Of a DNA stretch of 64,000 bases, positions 8,884 through 16,825 are shown in pieces (position 1 is the first letter of the stretch; each line of letters starts with the position of its first letter). The notes beneath the pieces are model-generated. The model ran no database searches and was not told the origin of the DNA. It worked only from the letters and a program-made list of their open reading frames with translations. The stretch is from Paracoccus contaminans (GTDB lineage Bacteria > Pseudomonadota > Alphaproteobacteria > Rhodobacterales > Rhodobacteraceae), in the NCBI RefSeq assembly GCF_002105555.1, contig NZ_CP020612.1:248001-312000 (forward strand), in the 5' to 3' direction. Both the position numbers and the translations under genes were made by a program.

Positions 8884-10002
8884 TCACTCGCCTCCGCCAA
8901 GGCCGTGGACATAGGCGGCAACGGACCGGATGTCGGCCTCGCTCAGCCGGCCCGACCAGGCGGGCATCACGCCGTAAGGCCCGTCATGGACGATCCGCCG
9001 GATCGTCGCGGGGTCGGGCGCGCCGTCGCGGGTATAAAGCCATACCGCATCGGTCAGGTTGGGCGCGCCCTGCGCCCGATCGCCTGTGCCGTTCTCTCCG
9101 TGGCAGGCGGTGCAGTTTTCGGCAAAGATTGCCTGACCGGCCTGCGCCTTGGCAGCGTCATGGGGCAGCTTGCCCAGCAACATGACATAGTTCACGACCT
9201 GGTCGATCTGGCCCTCGTCCAGCAGCCCGTCGGCGCCGAACTTGGGCATTTCGGAAAAGCGCGTCTCGGGATCATCCGGGCTGCGGATGCCGTGTAGCAG
9301 GGTGGTATGGATATCCTCGATGGTGCCGCCCCACAGCCAGTCGTCATCGACCAGCGTGGGATAGCCGCTGGCGCCCGCGCCCCCGGCCTGGTGGCACTGA
9401 ACGCACCATGTGTTGAAGATGGCCCTGCCGGCATTTTCGGTATAGCTGGCCAGCTGGGGATCATCCTTGATGCTGTCCAGACCGACCGAGACCAGCTTTT
9501 CCCGGATCGGCCCGTTCGCTTCGTCAAAGCGCCGGATATCGGCGGCCACCTGATCGCGCGGGGTCCAGCCTAGGAAACCCTGGGTGGAATCGCGGATCAG
9601 CGGGATCGCGGGATAGGCCAGCACATAGCCCAGCGCCCAGACGATGGTGGCATAAAAGGTCCACAGCCACCAGCGCGGCAGGGGATTGTCATATTCCTCG
9701 ATCCCGTCCCAGTTGTGCCCGGTCGAGCGCGCCTCGGTCACCATGCGGCTGCCGCCGCGCCGCTGGCCGCCGCGCCCGCGGCCCGCCCCGCCCGTCCCCC
9801 GCTTGGGGCCGGTGATCTCGTCCGAGGCGTTGCGCAGGATCTGCTCGGCGTTCTCGGCATCGGCGGCCCGGCGGCCGACCTCGACCCGGTTTTCGGGATT
9901 GGCGGGGCTTTCATGCGGATCGTCGGGATCGACGCCCATGTTCTGGGCGACCTGCCGTTCGCGCGGGGTGGGGGTCGGCATCTCGTCAGTAGGATCGGCC
10001 AT
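8884..10002 (-). CDS. ccoP: cbb3-type cytochrome c oxidase subunit III, dihaem cytochrome c CcoP
   Basis: Membrane-anchored dihaem c subunit passing electrons to CcoO. The family N-terminal block [20 protein letters not shown] (residues 95-114) leads into a membrane helix, then two haem c sites: Cys200-Val-Gln-Cys203-His204 and Cys297-Thr-Ala-Cys300-His301, with candidate axial Met251. The ATG at 10002 shares a base with the ccoQ stop (TGATG). Relative to common CcoP proteins of about 290 residues, this 372-residue protein has roughly 85 extra N-terminal residues, acidic then rich in Gly and Arg. An internal ATG at 9744 would give a typical 286-residue protein but lacks a Shine-Dalgarno. Confidence 0.95.
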   Translation of the reverse strand: MADPTDEMPTPTPRERQVAQNMGVDPDDPHESPANPENRVEVGRRAADAENAEQILRNASDEITGPKRGTGGAGRGRGGQRRGGSRMVTEARSTGHNWDGIEEYDNPLPRWWLWTFYATIVWALGYVLAYPAIPLIRDSTQGFLGWTPRDQVAADIRRFDEANGPIREKLVSVGLDSIKDDPQLASYTENAGRAIFNTWCVQCHQAGGAGASGYPTLVDDDWLWGGTIEDIHTTLLHGIRSPDDPETRFSEMPKFGADGLLDEGQIDQVVNYVMLLGKLPHDAAKAQAGQAIFAENCTACHGENGTGDRAQGAPNLTDAVWLYTRDGAPDPATIRRIVHDGPYGVMPAWSGRLSEADIRSVAAYVHGLGGGE

Positions 10003-10205
10003 CACTCGACCTCCTTGGTATCGGGCGCCGCAGGCGGGGCGGGCGCCGGTCGCGTCTCGTTGCGGAAAATGCTTTCAGCGGCGTCCTGCTGGAACCGGCG
10101 CGATCCGGGGCGGAAGGCGAACAGGACCACCCCCACGAAGATCAGCGTCAGCAGCAGCAGAACCCAGCTGTCGGCGAGGTGGCGCAGCAGGGAATAGCGG
10201 TCCAT
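10002..10205 (-). CDS. ccoQ: cbb3-type cytochrome oxidase subunit CcoQ
   Basis: A 67-residue, single-span protein between ccoO and ccoP, the standard position of ccoQ (FixQ), which stabilises the cbb3 complex. A hydrophobic helix ([17 protein letters not shown], about residues 15-31) is followed by the family-like [16 protein letters not shown] and a Pro/Ala-rich tail. It starts 11 nt after the ccoO stop and overlaps ccoP by one base. Confidence 0.93.
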   Translation of the reverse strand: MDRYSLLRHLADSWVLLLLTLIFVGVVLFAFRPGSRRFQQDAAESIFRNETRPAPAPPAAPDTKEVE

Positions 10206-10215
10206 GGCCGCGCCG

Positions 10216-10941
10216 TCAGCGATGCTGGTCCGGCTGGAAGGTCGAAAAATCGACCATCGTCCCCAGCACCTGCAGATAGGCGATCAGGGCGTCCATCTCG
10301 GACACGCCGGCCTGCCGGTCGAAGTTGCGCTGCTGCGCGCCCGGATAGCGTTCCTGCAGGCCCGAGGCGTCGGCATCCGGGTCGGCCTGGGCCAGCCAGT
10401 CGGCCCGCGCCTGCGCCAGGTCTTCATCGGTATAGGGCGTGCCGACACCCCGCTCGGCGCGCAGGCGCTGGTCGATATGGGTCGGCTCGATCAGGCGCTG
10501 GCGCAAGAAGCCATAGGCCGGCATGATCGATTCCGGCACGACCGCCTGGGGCCGCGTCAGGTGGTCGATATGCCATTCATCCGAATAGCGCCCGCCCACG
10601 CGCGCCAGATCAGGCCCGGTGCGCTTGGACCCCCACTGGAAGGGATGGTCATACATCGATTCCGCGGCAAGGCTGTAATGGCCATAGCGCTCGACCTCGT
10701 CGCGCATCGGACGGATCATCTGGCTGTGGCAGACATAGCAGCCCTCGCGGACATAGATGTCGCGGCCCGTCAGCTCCAGCGGGGTATAGGGGCGCACCCC
10801 TTCCACCTTCTCGATGGTGTTCTGCAGGTAGAACAGCGGGGCGATCTCAATGATGCCGCCGATGGTCACGACGAGGAATGAAAAGACCAGCAGAAGCGTG
10901 GCGTTCTTTTCAAGGATCTTGTGGTGTTCAAGAATGGCCAT
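10216..10941 (-). CDS. ccoO: cbb3-type cytochrome c oxidase subunit II, monohaem CcoO
   Basis: Monohaem cytochrome c subunit transferring electrons from CcoP to the CcoN active site. An N-terminal membrane anchor (residues 14-36) precedes the haem site Cys68-Tyr-Val-Cys71-His72 in the strongly conserved context [30 protein letters not shown] and a Met-containing SIMPAYGFL axial-ligand region follow. The length of 241 residues is normal. It lies 9 nt downstream of ccoN in the ccoNOQP operon. Confidence 0.97.
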   Translation of the reverse strand: MAILEHHKILEKNATLLLVFSFLVVTIGGIIEIAPLFYLQNTIEKVEGVRPYTPLELTGRDIYVREGCYVCHSQMIRPMRDEVERYGHYSLAAESMYDHPFQWGSKRTGPDLARVGGRYSDEWHIDHLTRPQAVVPESIMPAYGFLRQRLIEPTHIDQRLRAERGVGTPYTDEDLAQARADWLAQADPDADASGLQERYPGAQQRNFDRQAGVSEMDALIAYLQVLGTMVDFSTFQPDQHR

Positions 10942-10950
10942 GACCTGTCC

Positions 10951-12567
10951 TCACTCGGCCGGAACGGCGATGCGGGTCTGCGCAACGCGGGGCTGGCGGG
11001 CGACTGTCGCCCACAGGTTATAGCACATGACCATCCCGCCCAGCAGGTAGAACACCCCGCCCAGCGTGCGCACCACCAGCATCGGATATTTGGCGGCCAC
11101 GGTGTCGGCAAAGGCGTTGACCAGAAAGCCCTGGGCGTCCACCTCGCGCCACATCAGCCCTTCCATGATGCCCGAGACCCACATCGACGAGGCGTAGAGC
11201 ACCAGCCCGATCGTGGCGAGCCAGAAGTGCCAGCTGACGAGGCCGAGCGAATAGAGCCGCTCGCGCCCCCAAAGCCGCGGGGTCAGGTAATAGAGCGCGC
11301 CGAAGGTGATCATCCCGTTCCAGCCCAGCGCCCCGGAATGGACGTGGCCGATGGTCCAGTCGGTATAGTGCGACAGCGAGTTGACCGTCTTGATCGACAT
11401 CATCGGCCCCTCGAAGGTGGCCATGCCGTAAAAACCGACCGCAACGACCATCATGCGGATGACCGGATCGGTGCGCAGCTTGTCCCAGGCGCCCGACAGC
11501 GTCATCAGCCCGTTGATCATCCCGCCCCAGGACGGCATCCACAGCATGATCGAGAACACCATGCCCAGCGTCGAGGCCCATTGCGGCAGGGCCGTGTAAT
11601 GCAGGTGGTGCGGACCGGCCCAGATATACATGAAGATCAGCGCCCAGAAGTGGATGATCGACAGCTTGTAGCTGTAGACCGGCCGCTCGGCCTGCTTGGG
11701 GATGAAGTAGTACATCATCCCCAGGAACCCCGAGGTCAGGAAGAAGCCGACGGCGTTGTGGCCGTACCACCACTGCACCATCGCGTCCTGCACGCCCGAG
11801 AACAGCTGCACCGATTTAGACCCGAAGATGCTGACCGGCAGGGCGAGGTTGTTGAGGATGTGCAGCATCGCGATGGTCACGATGAAGGACAGATAGAACC
11901 AGTTGGCGACATAGATGTGCGGCTCGCGCCGCTTCATCACGGTGCCCAGATAGACCAGCAGATAGGCGACCCAGACGATGGTCAGCCAGATGTCCACATA
12001 CCATTCCGGCTCGGCATATTCCTTGGAATTGGTGGCGCCGAGGATATAGCCGCTGGCCGCCAGGACGATGAACAGGTTGTATCCCCAGAACACGAACCAC
12101 GACAGGTTCCCGCCCCACAGCCGCGTCGCGCAGGACCGCTGCACGACATAGAAGGATGTGCAGATCAGCGCGTTGCCGCCGAATGCGAAGATCACCGCCG
12201 AGGTGTGCAGCGGGCGCAGCTTGCCGAAATTCGTGAAGCCCTGCATCGCGTCGGAAAAGTTCAGCATGGGCCAGGCCAGCTGCGCCGCGATGACGACCCC
12301 GACCAGAAAGCCGACCACGCCCCAGAAGCAGGTGGCGATCACCCCGGCGCGGATCACGCCGTCCTGATATTCGCCCGCCTCGCCCGCGCGCAGGGCGGCG
12401 CGTTCGGGATCGTCCATGCGGCGCAGTTGCCACATGAAGGTCAGCCCCGCGGCCAGCATGACCGTCAGGGCATTCACCATGTAGGCCAGATCATGCGCAT
12501 AGTTGGCGGCAATCGCGGATAGCACCGCGATGACGCCAAGCACGATCAGCGTGATGACATCCAGCAT
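10951..12567 (-). CDS. ccoN: cbb3-type cytochrome c oxidase catalytic subunit I CcoN
   Basis: The haem b / haem b3-CuB subunit that reduces oxygen in high-affinity respiration. It is polytopic with about 12 membrane segments and conserved landmarks such as [37 protein letters not shown] (the CuB-ligand helix containing Tyr-Gly-His-Asn), [13 protein letters not shown] and [12 protein letters not shown] chose ATG 12567 (538 aa), with AAGGACAAG upstream, over an ATG 57 nt further upstream that adds only a basic stretch. A near-perfect FNR box at 12686-12699 lies upstream. In P. denitrificans the orthologous operon is activated by FnrP. Confidence 0.97.
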   Translation of the reverse strand: MLDVITLIVLGVIAVLSAIAANYAHDLAYMVNALTVMLAAGLTFMWQLRRMDDPERAALRAGEAGEYQDGVIRAGVIATCFWGVVGFLVGVVIAAQLAWPMLNFSDAMQGFTNFGKLRPLHTSAVIFAFGGNALICTSFYVVQRSCATRLWGGNLSWFVFWGYNLFIVLAASGYILGATNSKEYAEPEWYVDIWLTIVWVAYLLVYLGTVMKRREPHIYVANWFYLSFIVTIAMLHILNNLALPVSIFGSKSVQLFSGVQDAMVQWWYGHNAVGFFLTSGFLGMMYYFIPKQAERPVYSYKLSIIHFWALIFMYIWAGPHHLHYTALPQWASTLGMVFSIMLWMPSWGGMINGLMTLSGAWDKLRTDPVIRMMVVAVGFYGMATFEGPMMSIKTVNSLSHYTDWTIGHVHSGALGWNGMITFGALYYLTPRLWGRERLYSLGLVSWHFWLATIGLVLYASSMWVSGIMEGLMWREVDAQGFLVNAFADTVAAKYPMLVVRTLGGVFYLLGGMVMCYNLWATVARQPRVAQTRIAVPAE

Positions 12568-12685
12568 CGTCGTCTTGTCCTTGTCCTTGCGCCGCACCCT
12601 TGCGCCACGCCCCGGTCCCGGCACAGGCGTTGCGCGCCCGACCCCGGCTTGCCATGTCTCCTATGGATGCAGCGTTGCCCGAACA

Positions 12686-12699
12686 TTGATCTGGGTCAA
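12686..12699. promoter_or_regulatory. FNR box in the divergent ccoN-uspA promoter
   Basis: TTGAT-CTGG-GTCAA matches the FNR consensus TTGAT-N4-ATCAA at 9 of 10 positions. For uspA its centre (12692.5) lies about 31 bp from the centre of a perfect-looking -10 (TAATAT, 12721-12726), the class II geometry with the activator near -41.5. In the ccoN direction the same spacing puts a start near 12651 with a weaker CATAGG -10. One site could therefore serve both genes. Confidence 0.9.
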
Positions 12700-12720
12700 C
12701 AATTCCCGCGGCATCTGCGC

Positions 12721-12726
12721 TAATAT
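12721..12726 (+). promoter_or_regulatory. -10 element of the uspA promoter
   Basis: TAATAT, a 4/6 match to TATAAT position by position and AT-rich in an otherwise GC-rich region. It is placed correctly for a class II FNR-dependent promoter; transcription would start near 12733, about 24 nt before the uspA ATG. There is no good -35, consistent with activator dependence. Confidence 0.65.
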
Positions 12727-12756
12727 GTCCCAGGCAAAGGCATGGGGGGCACGCAT

Positions 12757-13620
12757 ATGGCCTACAAGACAATCCTGACTATCCTCACGCAGGCCGGGCA
12801 GACCGCCCAGCTTGACGCCGCCGCGGCCCTCGCGCGGTCCGAGGACGCCCATCTCGAGGCGTTCTGCATCGGGGTCGATCATACCCAGACGGGCTATTAC
12901 TATGCGGGCGCCTCGGCCTATGTGTTCCAGGACGCCATCGACCGCGCGCTCGAGGCGGCCGAGGCGCTGCAGGGCGAAACCCGCGCCCGGCTTGAACAGC
13001 AGGGCGCGCGCTGGTCGGTCGAGGGCGCCGTCGCCCAGATCGGCGGCCTGGCGGCGCTGGTCGCGCGCGAGGCGCGCTTTGCCGACCTGGTGGTGCTGGG
13101 GCAGCCCCATGGCGACAAGGCCGCGGCAAGCGCCGATACCGTGCTGGAAGCGGCGCTGTTCGACGGCAACGCCCCGGTGCTTGTCCTCCCGCACCCGGCG
13201 GGCGCGGCGGGCGGCGGAGACGCTGCGCCGGACTGGACGCCCCGGCGGCGGGTGATGATCGCCTGGAACCAGTCGGACGAGGCGCTGGCCGCCGTGCGCC
13301 GGGCCATGCCGATCCTGAAGGCGGCCGAACAGGTCGAGGTGGTGGTCGTCGATCCATCGCCCCGCTCGGTCGAGGGGTCCAGTCCGGGGGCCGCGCTCTG
13401 CCGGATGCTGACCCGCCATGGCGTGCGGGCCGAGGTCGTGGTGCTGGCCCGCACCCTGCCCGCCATATCCGAGGTCCTGAACCAGCGCGCGGCCGATACG
13501 GGGGCCGACCTGATCGTGATGGGCGCCTACAGCCATTCGCGCCTGCGCGAGGCGATCATGGGCGGGGCGACGCGCCACATGCTCGAACGCGCCGCGGTGC
13601 CGCTGTTCATGGCGCGCTGA
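12757..13620 (+). CDS. universal stress protein, two tandem Usp domains
   Basis: A 287-residue protein with two Usp-like alpha/beta domains (about 1-145 and 160-287). The C-terminal domain shows the Usp pattern ADLIVMGAYSHSRLREAIMG followed by GATRHML, though the glycine pattern of the ATP-binding loop is not fully kept. I chose ATG 12757 over one at 12742 because it starts the typical MAYKTIL Usp strand and has a GGGGGG tract in front. It is divergent from ccoN across an FNR box and convergent with fnrP, so a role in low-oxygen adaptation is likely but inferred from context. Confidence 0.9.
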   Translation: MAYKTILTILTQAGQTAQLDAAAALARSEDAHLEAFCIGVDHTQTGYYYAGASAYVFQDAIDRALEAAEALQGETRARLEQQGARWSVEGAVAQIGGLAALVAREARFADLVVLGQPHGDKAAASADTVLEAALFDGNAPVLVLPHPAGAAGGGDAAPDWTPRRRVMIAWNQSDEALAAVRRAMPILKAAEQVEVVVVDPSPRSVEGSSPGAALCRMLTRHGVRAEVVVLARTLPAISEVLNQRAADTGADLIVMGAYSHSRLREAIMGGATRHMLERAAVPLFMAR

Positions 13621-13628
13621 GCCGGCGC

Positions 13629-14393
13629 TCAGCCCGGCAGGCCGCCATCGGCGTCATCGCCGCTTTCGGTCACGAGCCGCCGGAAATCGGGCACGATCAC
13701 CCGGCGCGTGCCCTCAAGCACGATCACGCCCTCGCGCCGCAGGGCCGATATCTGGCGGCTGACCGTTTCCAGCGTCAGCCCCAGGTAATCGGCGATCGCC
13801 TCGCGCGTCAAAGGCAGGTCGATCACGATCGGCCCTGCCCCCGTTGCCTGCCCCAGCATCGCCGCACGGCGGACCAGAACCGCCAGGAACGAGGCGATCC
13901 GTTCGCGCGCCGACTTGCGGCCCAGCAGCAGCAGCCAGTCGCGCGCCGCATCCAGATCGTCCAGTGTCATTTCCAGCAGCCGCGCCGAAACCCGCGGACG
14001 TGAGCGCAGCAGCTCCTCGAACGGGCGGCGGCGGAAACAGCACAGCAGCAGGTCCGACAGCGCGGTGACATCATAGGGCGACGAATCCCGCCCCGGCCGA
14101 CCCAGGAAATCCGAAGGCAGCAGCATGCCGACCATCTGCGTGCGACCATCCTCGAGCGTCTGTGTCAGGCCCGCCACGCCCGACACGACCGAGCCCACGA
14201 AATCCATCCGCTCGCCCGCATGGGCAACCATCTGGCCCGGCTCGAAGCGGCGGTAGTATTTGGCAAGCTCAAGCTCGTGCAGATCGTCGGCCTCGCAGGC
14301 TGCGCAGACGGCGCGATGCCGGATCAGGCAGGCACCGCACGGAACCTGCTGAATAAGGGCGGCCTCGGCCGCTGAAATCTTGACCTGTGTCAA
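13629..14393 (-). CDS. fnrP: Crp/Fnr-family oxygen-sensing regulator FnrP
   Basis: Transcription factor activated under low oxygen by a [4Fe-4S] cluster. N-terminal cysteines occur as Cys19-x2-Cys22-x7-Cys30-x2-Cys33 in CGACLIRHRAVCAAC, closely matching the FnrP pattern, and the central cluster cysteine lies in LLLCCFRRRPFEEL (118/119). The helix-turn-helix (about 195-226) has the recognition motif ETVSRQ, with E209, S212 and R213 as in FNR that reads TTGAT. The long open frame continues upstream opposite hemN, but no ATG or GTG fits; TTG at 14393 gives 254 residues and lies inside an FNR box, so the start codon is uncertain. It is convergent with uspA (8 bp apart). Confidence 0.92.
   Translation of the reverse strand: MTQVKISAAEAALIQQVPCGACLIRHRAVCAACEADDLHELELAKYYRRFEPGQMVAHAGERMDFVGSVVSGVAGLTQTLEDGRTQMVGMLLPSDFLGRPGRDSSPYDVTALSDLLLCCFRRRPFEELLRSRPRVSARLLEMTLDDLDAARDWLLLLGRKSARERIASFLAVLVRRAAMLGQATGAGPIVIDLPLTREAIADYLGLTLETVSRQISALRREGVIVLEGTRRVIVPDFRRLVTESGDDADGGLPG
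14380..14393. promoter_or_regulatory. FNR box between fnrP and hemN
   Basis: TTGAC-CTGT-GTCAA, a perfect dyad and an 8 of 10 match to the FNR consensus. Its centre (14386.5) is 43.5 bp before the hemN ATG, so class II activation (-41.5) would place the hemN start at about 14428. On the minus strand the box overlaps the proposed fnrP start codon and lies downstream of a TCTAAT -10 candidate (plus strand 14421-14426), a position suited to autorepression. Confidence 0.85.
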
Positions 14394-14429
14394 TGCATGC
14401 CCGTACGCTGATCCTGTCTGATTAGAGGC

Positions 14430-15785
14430 ATGGAACCGGAATCGCAACTGACCCGGCTGGGGCTGTTTGACGCGCGCGTGCCGCGCTATACGTCCTATCC
14501 GACCGCGCCGCATTTCACCCCGTCGGTTGGGGCGGCGGATTTTGCCGGCTGGGTGGGGGCGACCGCTGCGGGCAGCACCCTGTCGCTTTACATCCATGTC
14601 CCCTTCTGCCGGCGGCTGTGCTGGTTCTGCGCCTGCCGCACGCAGGGCACGCAATCGGATGCCCCCGTGCGCGCCTATGCCGAGGTGCTGGAACAGGAGC
14701 TGGCCCTTCTCAAGGCGGCGCTGCCCGAAGGGATGACCTTGTCGCGCCTGCACTGGGGGGGCGGCACGCCCACGCTGATGCCGCCCGATGTGATGACGCG
14801 CCTGGCGGGGGCGGTGTTCTCGGCCTTTCCGCTTGCCCCGGACGCCGAGTTTTCCGTCGAGATCGACCCGGGCGAGATCGACGAGGCGCGTCTTGACGCC
14901 CTGGCTGCGGCGGGTATGACCCGCGCCTCGATCGGGGTGCAGGATTTCGACCCTGAAATCCAGGCCGCCATCGGGCGCGAGCAGGGCTGGGATCTGACGG
15001 CGCGGGCTGTGCGGATGATCCGGGCGCGCGGGATCGCCAGTCTCAACGCCGACATCCTCTATGGCCTGCCCCACCAGACTTCGCACCGGATCGCCGATTC
15101 CATCCACAAGCTGCTGGCCCTGTCGCCAGACCGCATCGCCCTCTACGGCTATGCCCATGTGCCCTGGATGGCCAAGCGCCAGGTGATGATCCCCGAAGGG
15201 GCGCTGCCCGGCCCGCAGGAACGGCTGCGCCTGTTCGAGACGGCGCGCAGGCTGCTGGTCGCCGACGGCTATGACGAGATCGGCATCGACCATTTCGCCC
15301 GGCCCGGCGACGGGCTGGCGGCGGCGCAGAAGGCAGGCCGCCTGCGCCGCAATTTCCAGGGCTACACCGATGATCAGGCCCGCACGCTGATCGGCCTCGG
15401 CGCCTCGTCGATCTCGCGCTTTCCGCAAGGATATGCGCAGAACGCCCCGGCCACGGGCGCCTATGTCAAGGCGATCCGCGAGGGCCGTTTCGCCACCGAG
15501 CGCGGGCATGCCTTCTGTGCCGAGGACATCTGGCGCGCCCGCATGATCGAGGCGCTGATGTGCGATTTCCGCATCGACGCGGCCGAGTTCGCGCGCGACC
15601 ACGGCCTGACGGCCGAGCGGCTGTCGGCCCTGCTTGCCCCGGTCGGGGCGCAGTTCGGCAGCATGGTCACGATCGACGAATCGGGCCTGACCATCCCCGA
15701 ACGGGGGCGGCCGCTGACCCGGATGATCGCCCGCGCCCTTGACGCCTATGCCGTCCGGGCGAGCGGACACAGCCCCGCCATCTGA
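14430..15785 (+). CDS. hemN: oxygen-independent coproporphyrinogen III oxidase
   Basis: Radical-SAM enzyme that decarboxylates coproporphyrinogen III to protoporphyrinogen IX without oxygen, supplying haem for anaerobic or microaerobic respiration. The N-terminal PRYTSYPTAPHF block is diagnostic, followed by the radical-SAM Cys60-x3-Cys64-x2-Cys67 (PFCRRLCWFC), a GGGTPT SAM loop and the HemN C-terminal domain. The length of 451 residues is normal. The ATG at 14430 is fixed by homology; the proposed FNR-dependent transcript would begin only about 0-3 nt before it. Confidence 0.96.
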   Translation: MEPESQLTRLGLFDARVPRYTSYPTAPHFTPSVGAADFAGWVGATAAGSTLSLYIHVPFCRRLCWFCACRTQGTQSDAPVRAYAEVLEQELALLKAALPEGMTLSRLHWGGGTPTLMPPDVMTRLAGAVFSAFPLAPDAEFSVEIDPGEIDEARLDALAAAGMTRASIGVQDFDPEIQAAIGREQGWDLTARAVRMIRARGIASLNADILYGLPHQTSHRIADSIHKLLALSPDRIALYGYAHVPWMAKRQVMIPEGALPGPQERLRLFETARRLLVADGYDEIGIDHFARPGDGLAAAQKAGRLRRNFQGYTDDQARTLIGLGASSISRFPQGYAQNAPATGAYVKAIREGRFATERGHAFCAEDIWRARMIEALMCDFRIDAAEFARDHGLTAERLSALLAPVGAQFGSMVTIDESGLTIPERGRPLTRMIARALDAYAVRASGHSPAI

Positions 15786-15864
15786 GGGCGCCCGCGCCCC
15801 GTGGGGGCGGGCCGGCGCCCCTCAGGGCGAGCGGACGATGGGGCCGGCCGCGGCCCCTGCCCGC

Positions 15865-16683
15865 CTATCGGCCCAGCTTGGCATGCACCTCGTCCAGATC
15901 CACCTCGCCCTTGGGCATCTTGTTGTCGGGGTTATGGAAGTCATAGCGGAACAGCTGGAAATCCTTCTTGTAGATTTCCCAGACGAGATGCCGCGACAGG
16001 TCGTCGAAATACTCGCTGACCTTGTGCAGGCGCTTTGGCCCATGGCCTTCCGATTCGTTGAACCGCGGGACTGACTTGAGATCGACCTTCACGGGGGTGT
16101 CGGCGGCGTCCAGCACCTTCTGCATCCCCTCGTCGAACTTTTCGGTGAAGAAGATCTGGTCATAGCGCCCGCCATTCACGATGAAGGTGGCGATGTGGCC
16201 CGACATGGCCGACCAGTGGATGTCCGGCTCCATCGGGCGGCGCCAGCGGATGGTGTCGCGCGCGAACAGAAGAAAGCGGCGGAAGCTGGTGATCTGGTCG
16301 AAGTCGAAATTGTTCTCGGGGCTGCCGACCTCGACCCCGTAACGCTGGGCGATCTGGGGAATCATGTTGCCGCGATAGCGCTTGCCGTTGCGCTGGATGC
16401 CGGCGATCTTGTCAAAGAAGGACGACAGGATGCGCGCATAGGGGTTGCGCACGCAGGTGAAGCTGACCGGCTTGCGCGCCTTGACCGCGCGTTCGATCGC
16501 GGCCTGGCTCTCGTCCTGGTTCCACTTGTGCATGCCGCTGGTGGAATCATGGATGTCCCCGTCGAAATAGCGCCCGTGATCGGAATGGAACATGATCTGC
16601 CCGATGGTCGAGCAGGCGCATTTGGGAACGACGCGATAGGCGAGGCTTTCGCTTTCGGTCATCCAGGTACCGGGAAAGGCCAT
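15865..16683 (-). CDS. sulfotransferase family protein (sulfotransferase 2 / carbohydrate type)
   Basis: Probably transfers sulfate from PAPS to a surface carbohydrate. The 5'-phosphosulfate loop reads RVVPKCACST (residues 17-26, Lys21 key) and the 3'-phosphate loop reads VRNPYARILSSF with Arg79 and Ser87, as in the chondroitin/HNK-type sulfotransferases. The length of 272 residues is normal. The ATG at 16683 has AGGAC about 8 nt upstream. It is divergent from a GT14-type glycosyltransferase gene, a pairing that suggests a common glycan; the acceptor cannot be read from the sequence. Confidence 0.85.
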   Translation of the reverse strand: MAFPGTWMTESESLAYRVVPKCACSTIGQIMFHSDHGRYFDGDIHDSTSGMHKWNQDESQAAIERAVKARKPVSFTCVRNPYARILSSFFDKIAGIQRNGKRYRGNMIPQIAQRYGVEVGSPENNFDFDQITSFRRFLLFARDTIRWRRPMEPDIHWSAMSGHIATFIVNGGRYDQIFFTEKFDEGMQKVLDAADTPVKVDLKSVPRFNESEGHGPKRLHKVSEYFDDLSRHLVWEIYKKDFQLFRYDFHNPDNKMPKGEVDLDEVHAKLGR

Positions 16684-16724
16684 GATCTAAGTCCTGTGCA
16701 AGGATGCTGGCGGCTTGCCCATGC

Positions 16725-16741
16725 CCTTAAAATCGTTAAGG
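16725..16741. promoter_or_regulatory. small palindrome in the sulfotransferase-glycosyltransferase intergenic region
   Basis: CCTTAA-AATCG-TTAAGG, perfect 6-bp arms in the 142-bp region between the two divergent genes. It could be an operator or part of a promoter; nothing more can be said from sequence. Confidence 0.35.
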
Positions 16742-16825
16742 ACAGAGCGCAACTCGCCCGGCGCCCTTTCCTTCGTCCCGGGGCCGATCGTGAAGGCTCG
16801 CGCCGGTTTTCGTCTAGATGGGATC

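Noticed and set aside
9744..10002. Annotating ccoP from the internal ATG at 9744
   Set aside because: It would give a standard length but lacks a Shine-Dalgarno and would leave a 258-nt gap after ccoQ, whereas the longer frame starts with a TGATG overlap.
14394..15770. In-frame extension that would make FnrP 713 residues long
   Set aside because: The added 459 codons are antisense to hemN, and the protein starting at 14393 already has the complete FNR architecture.
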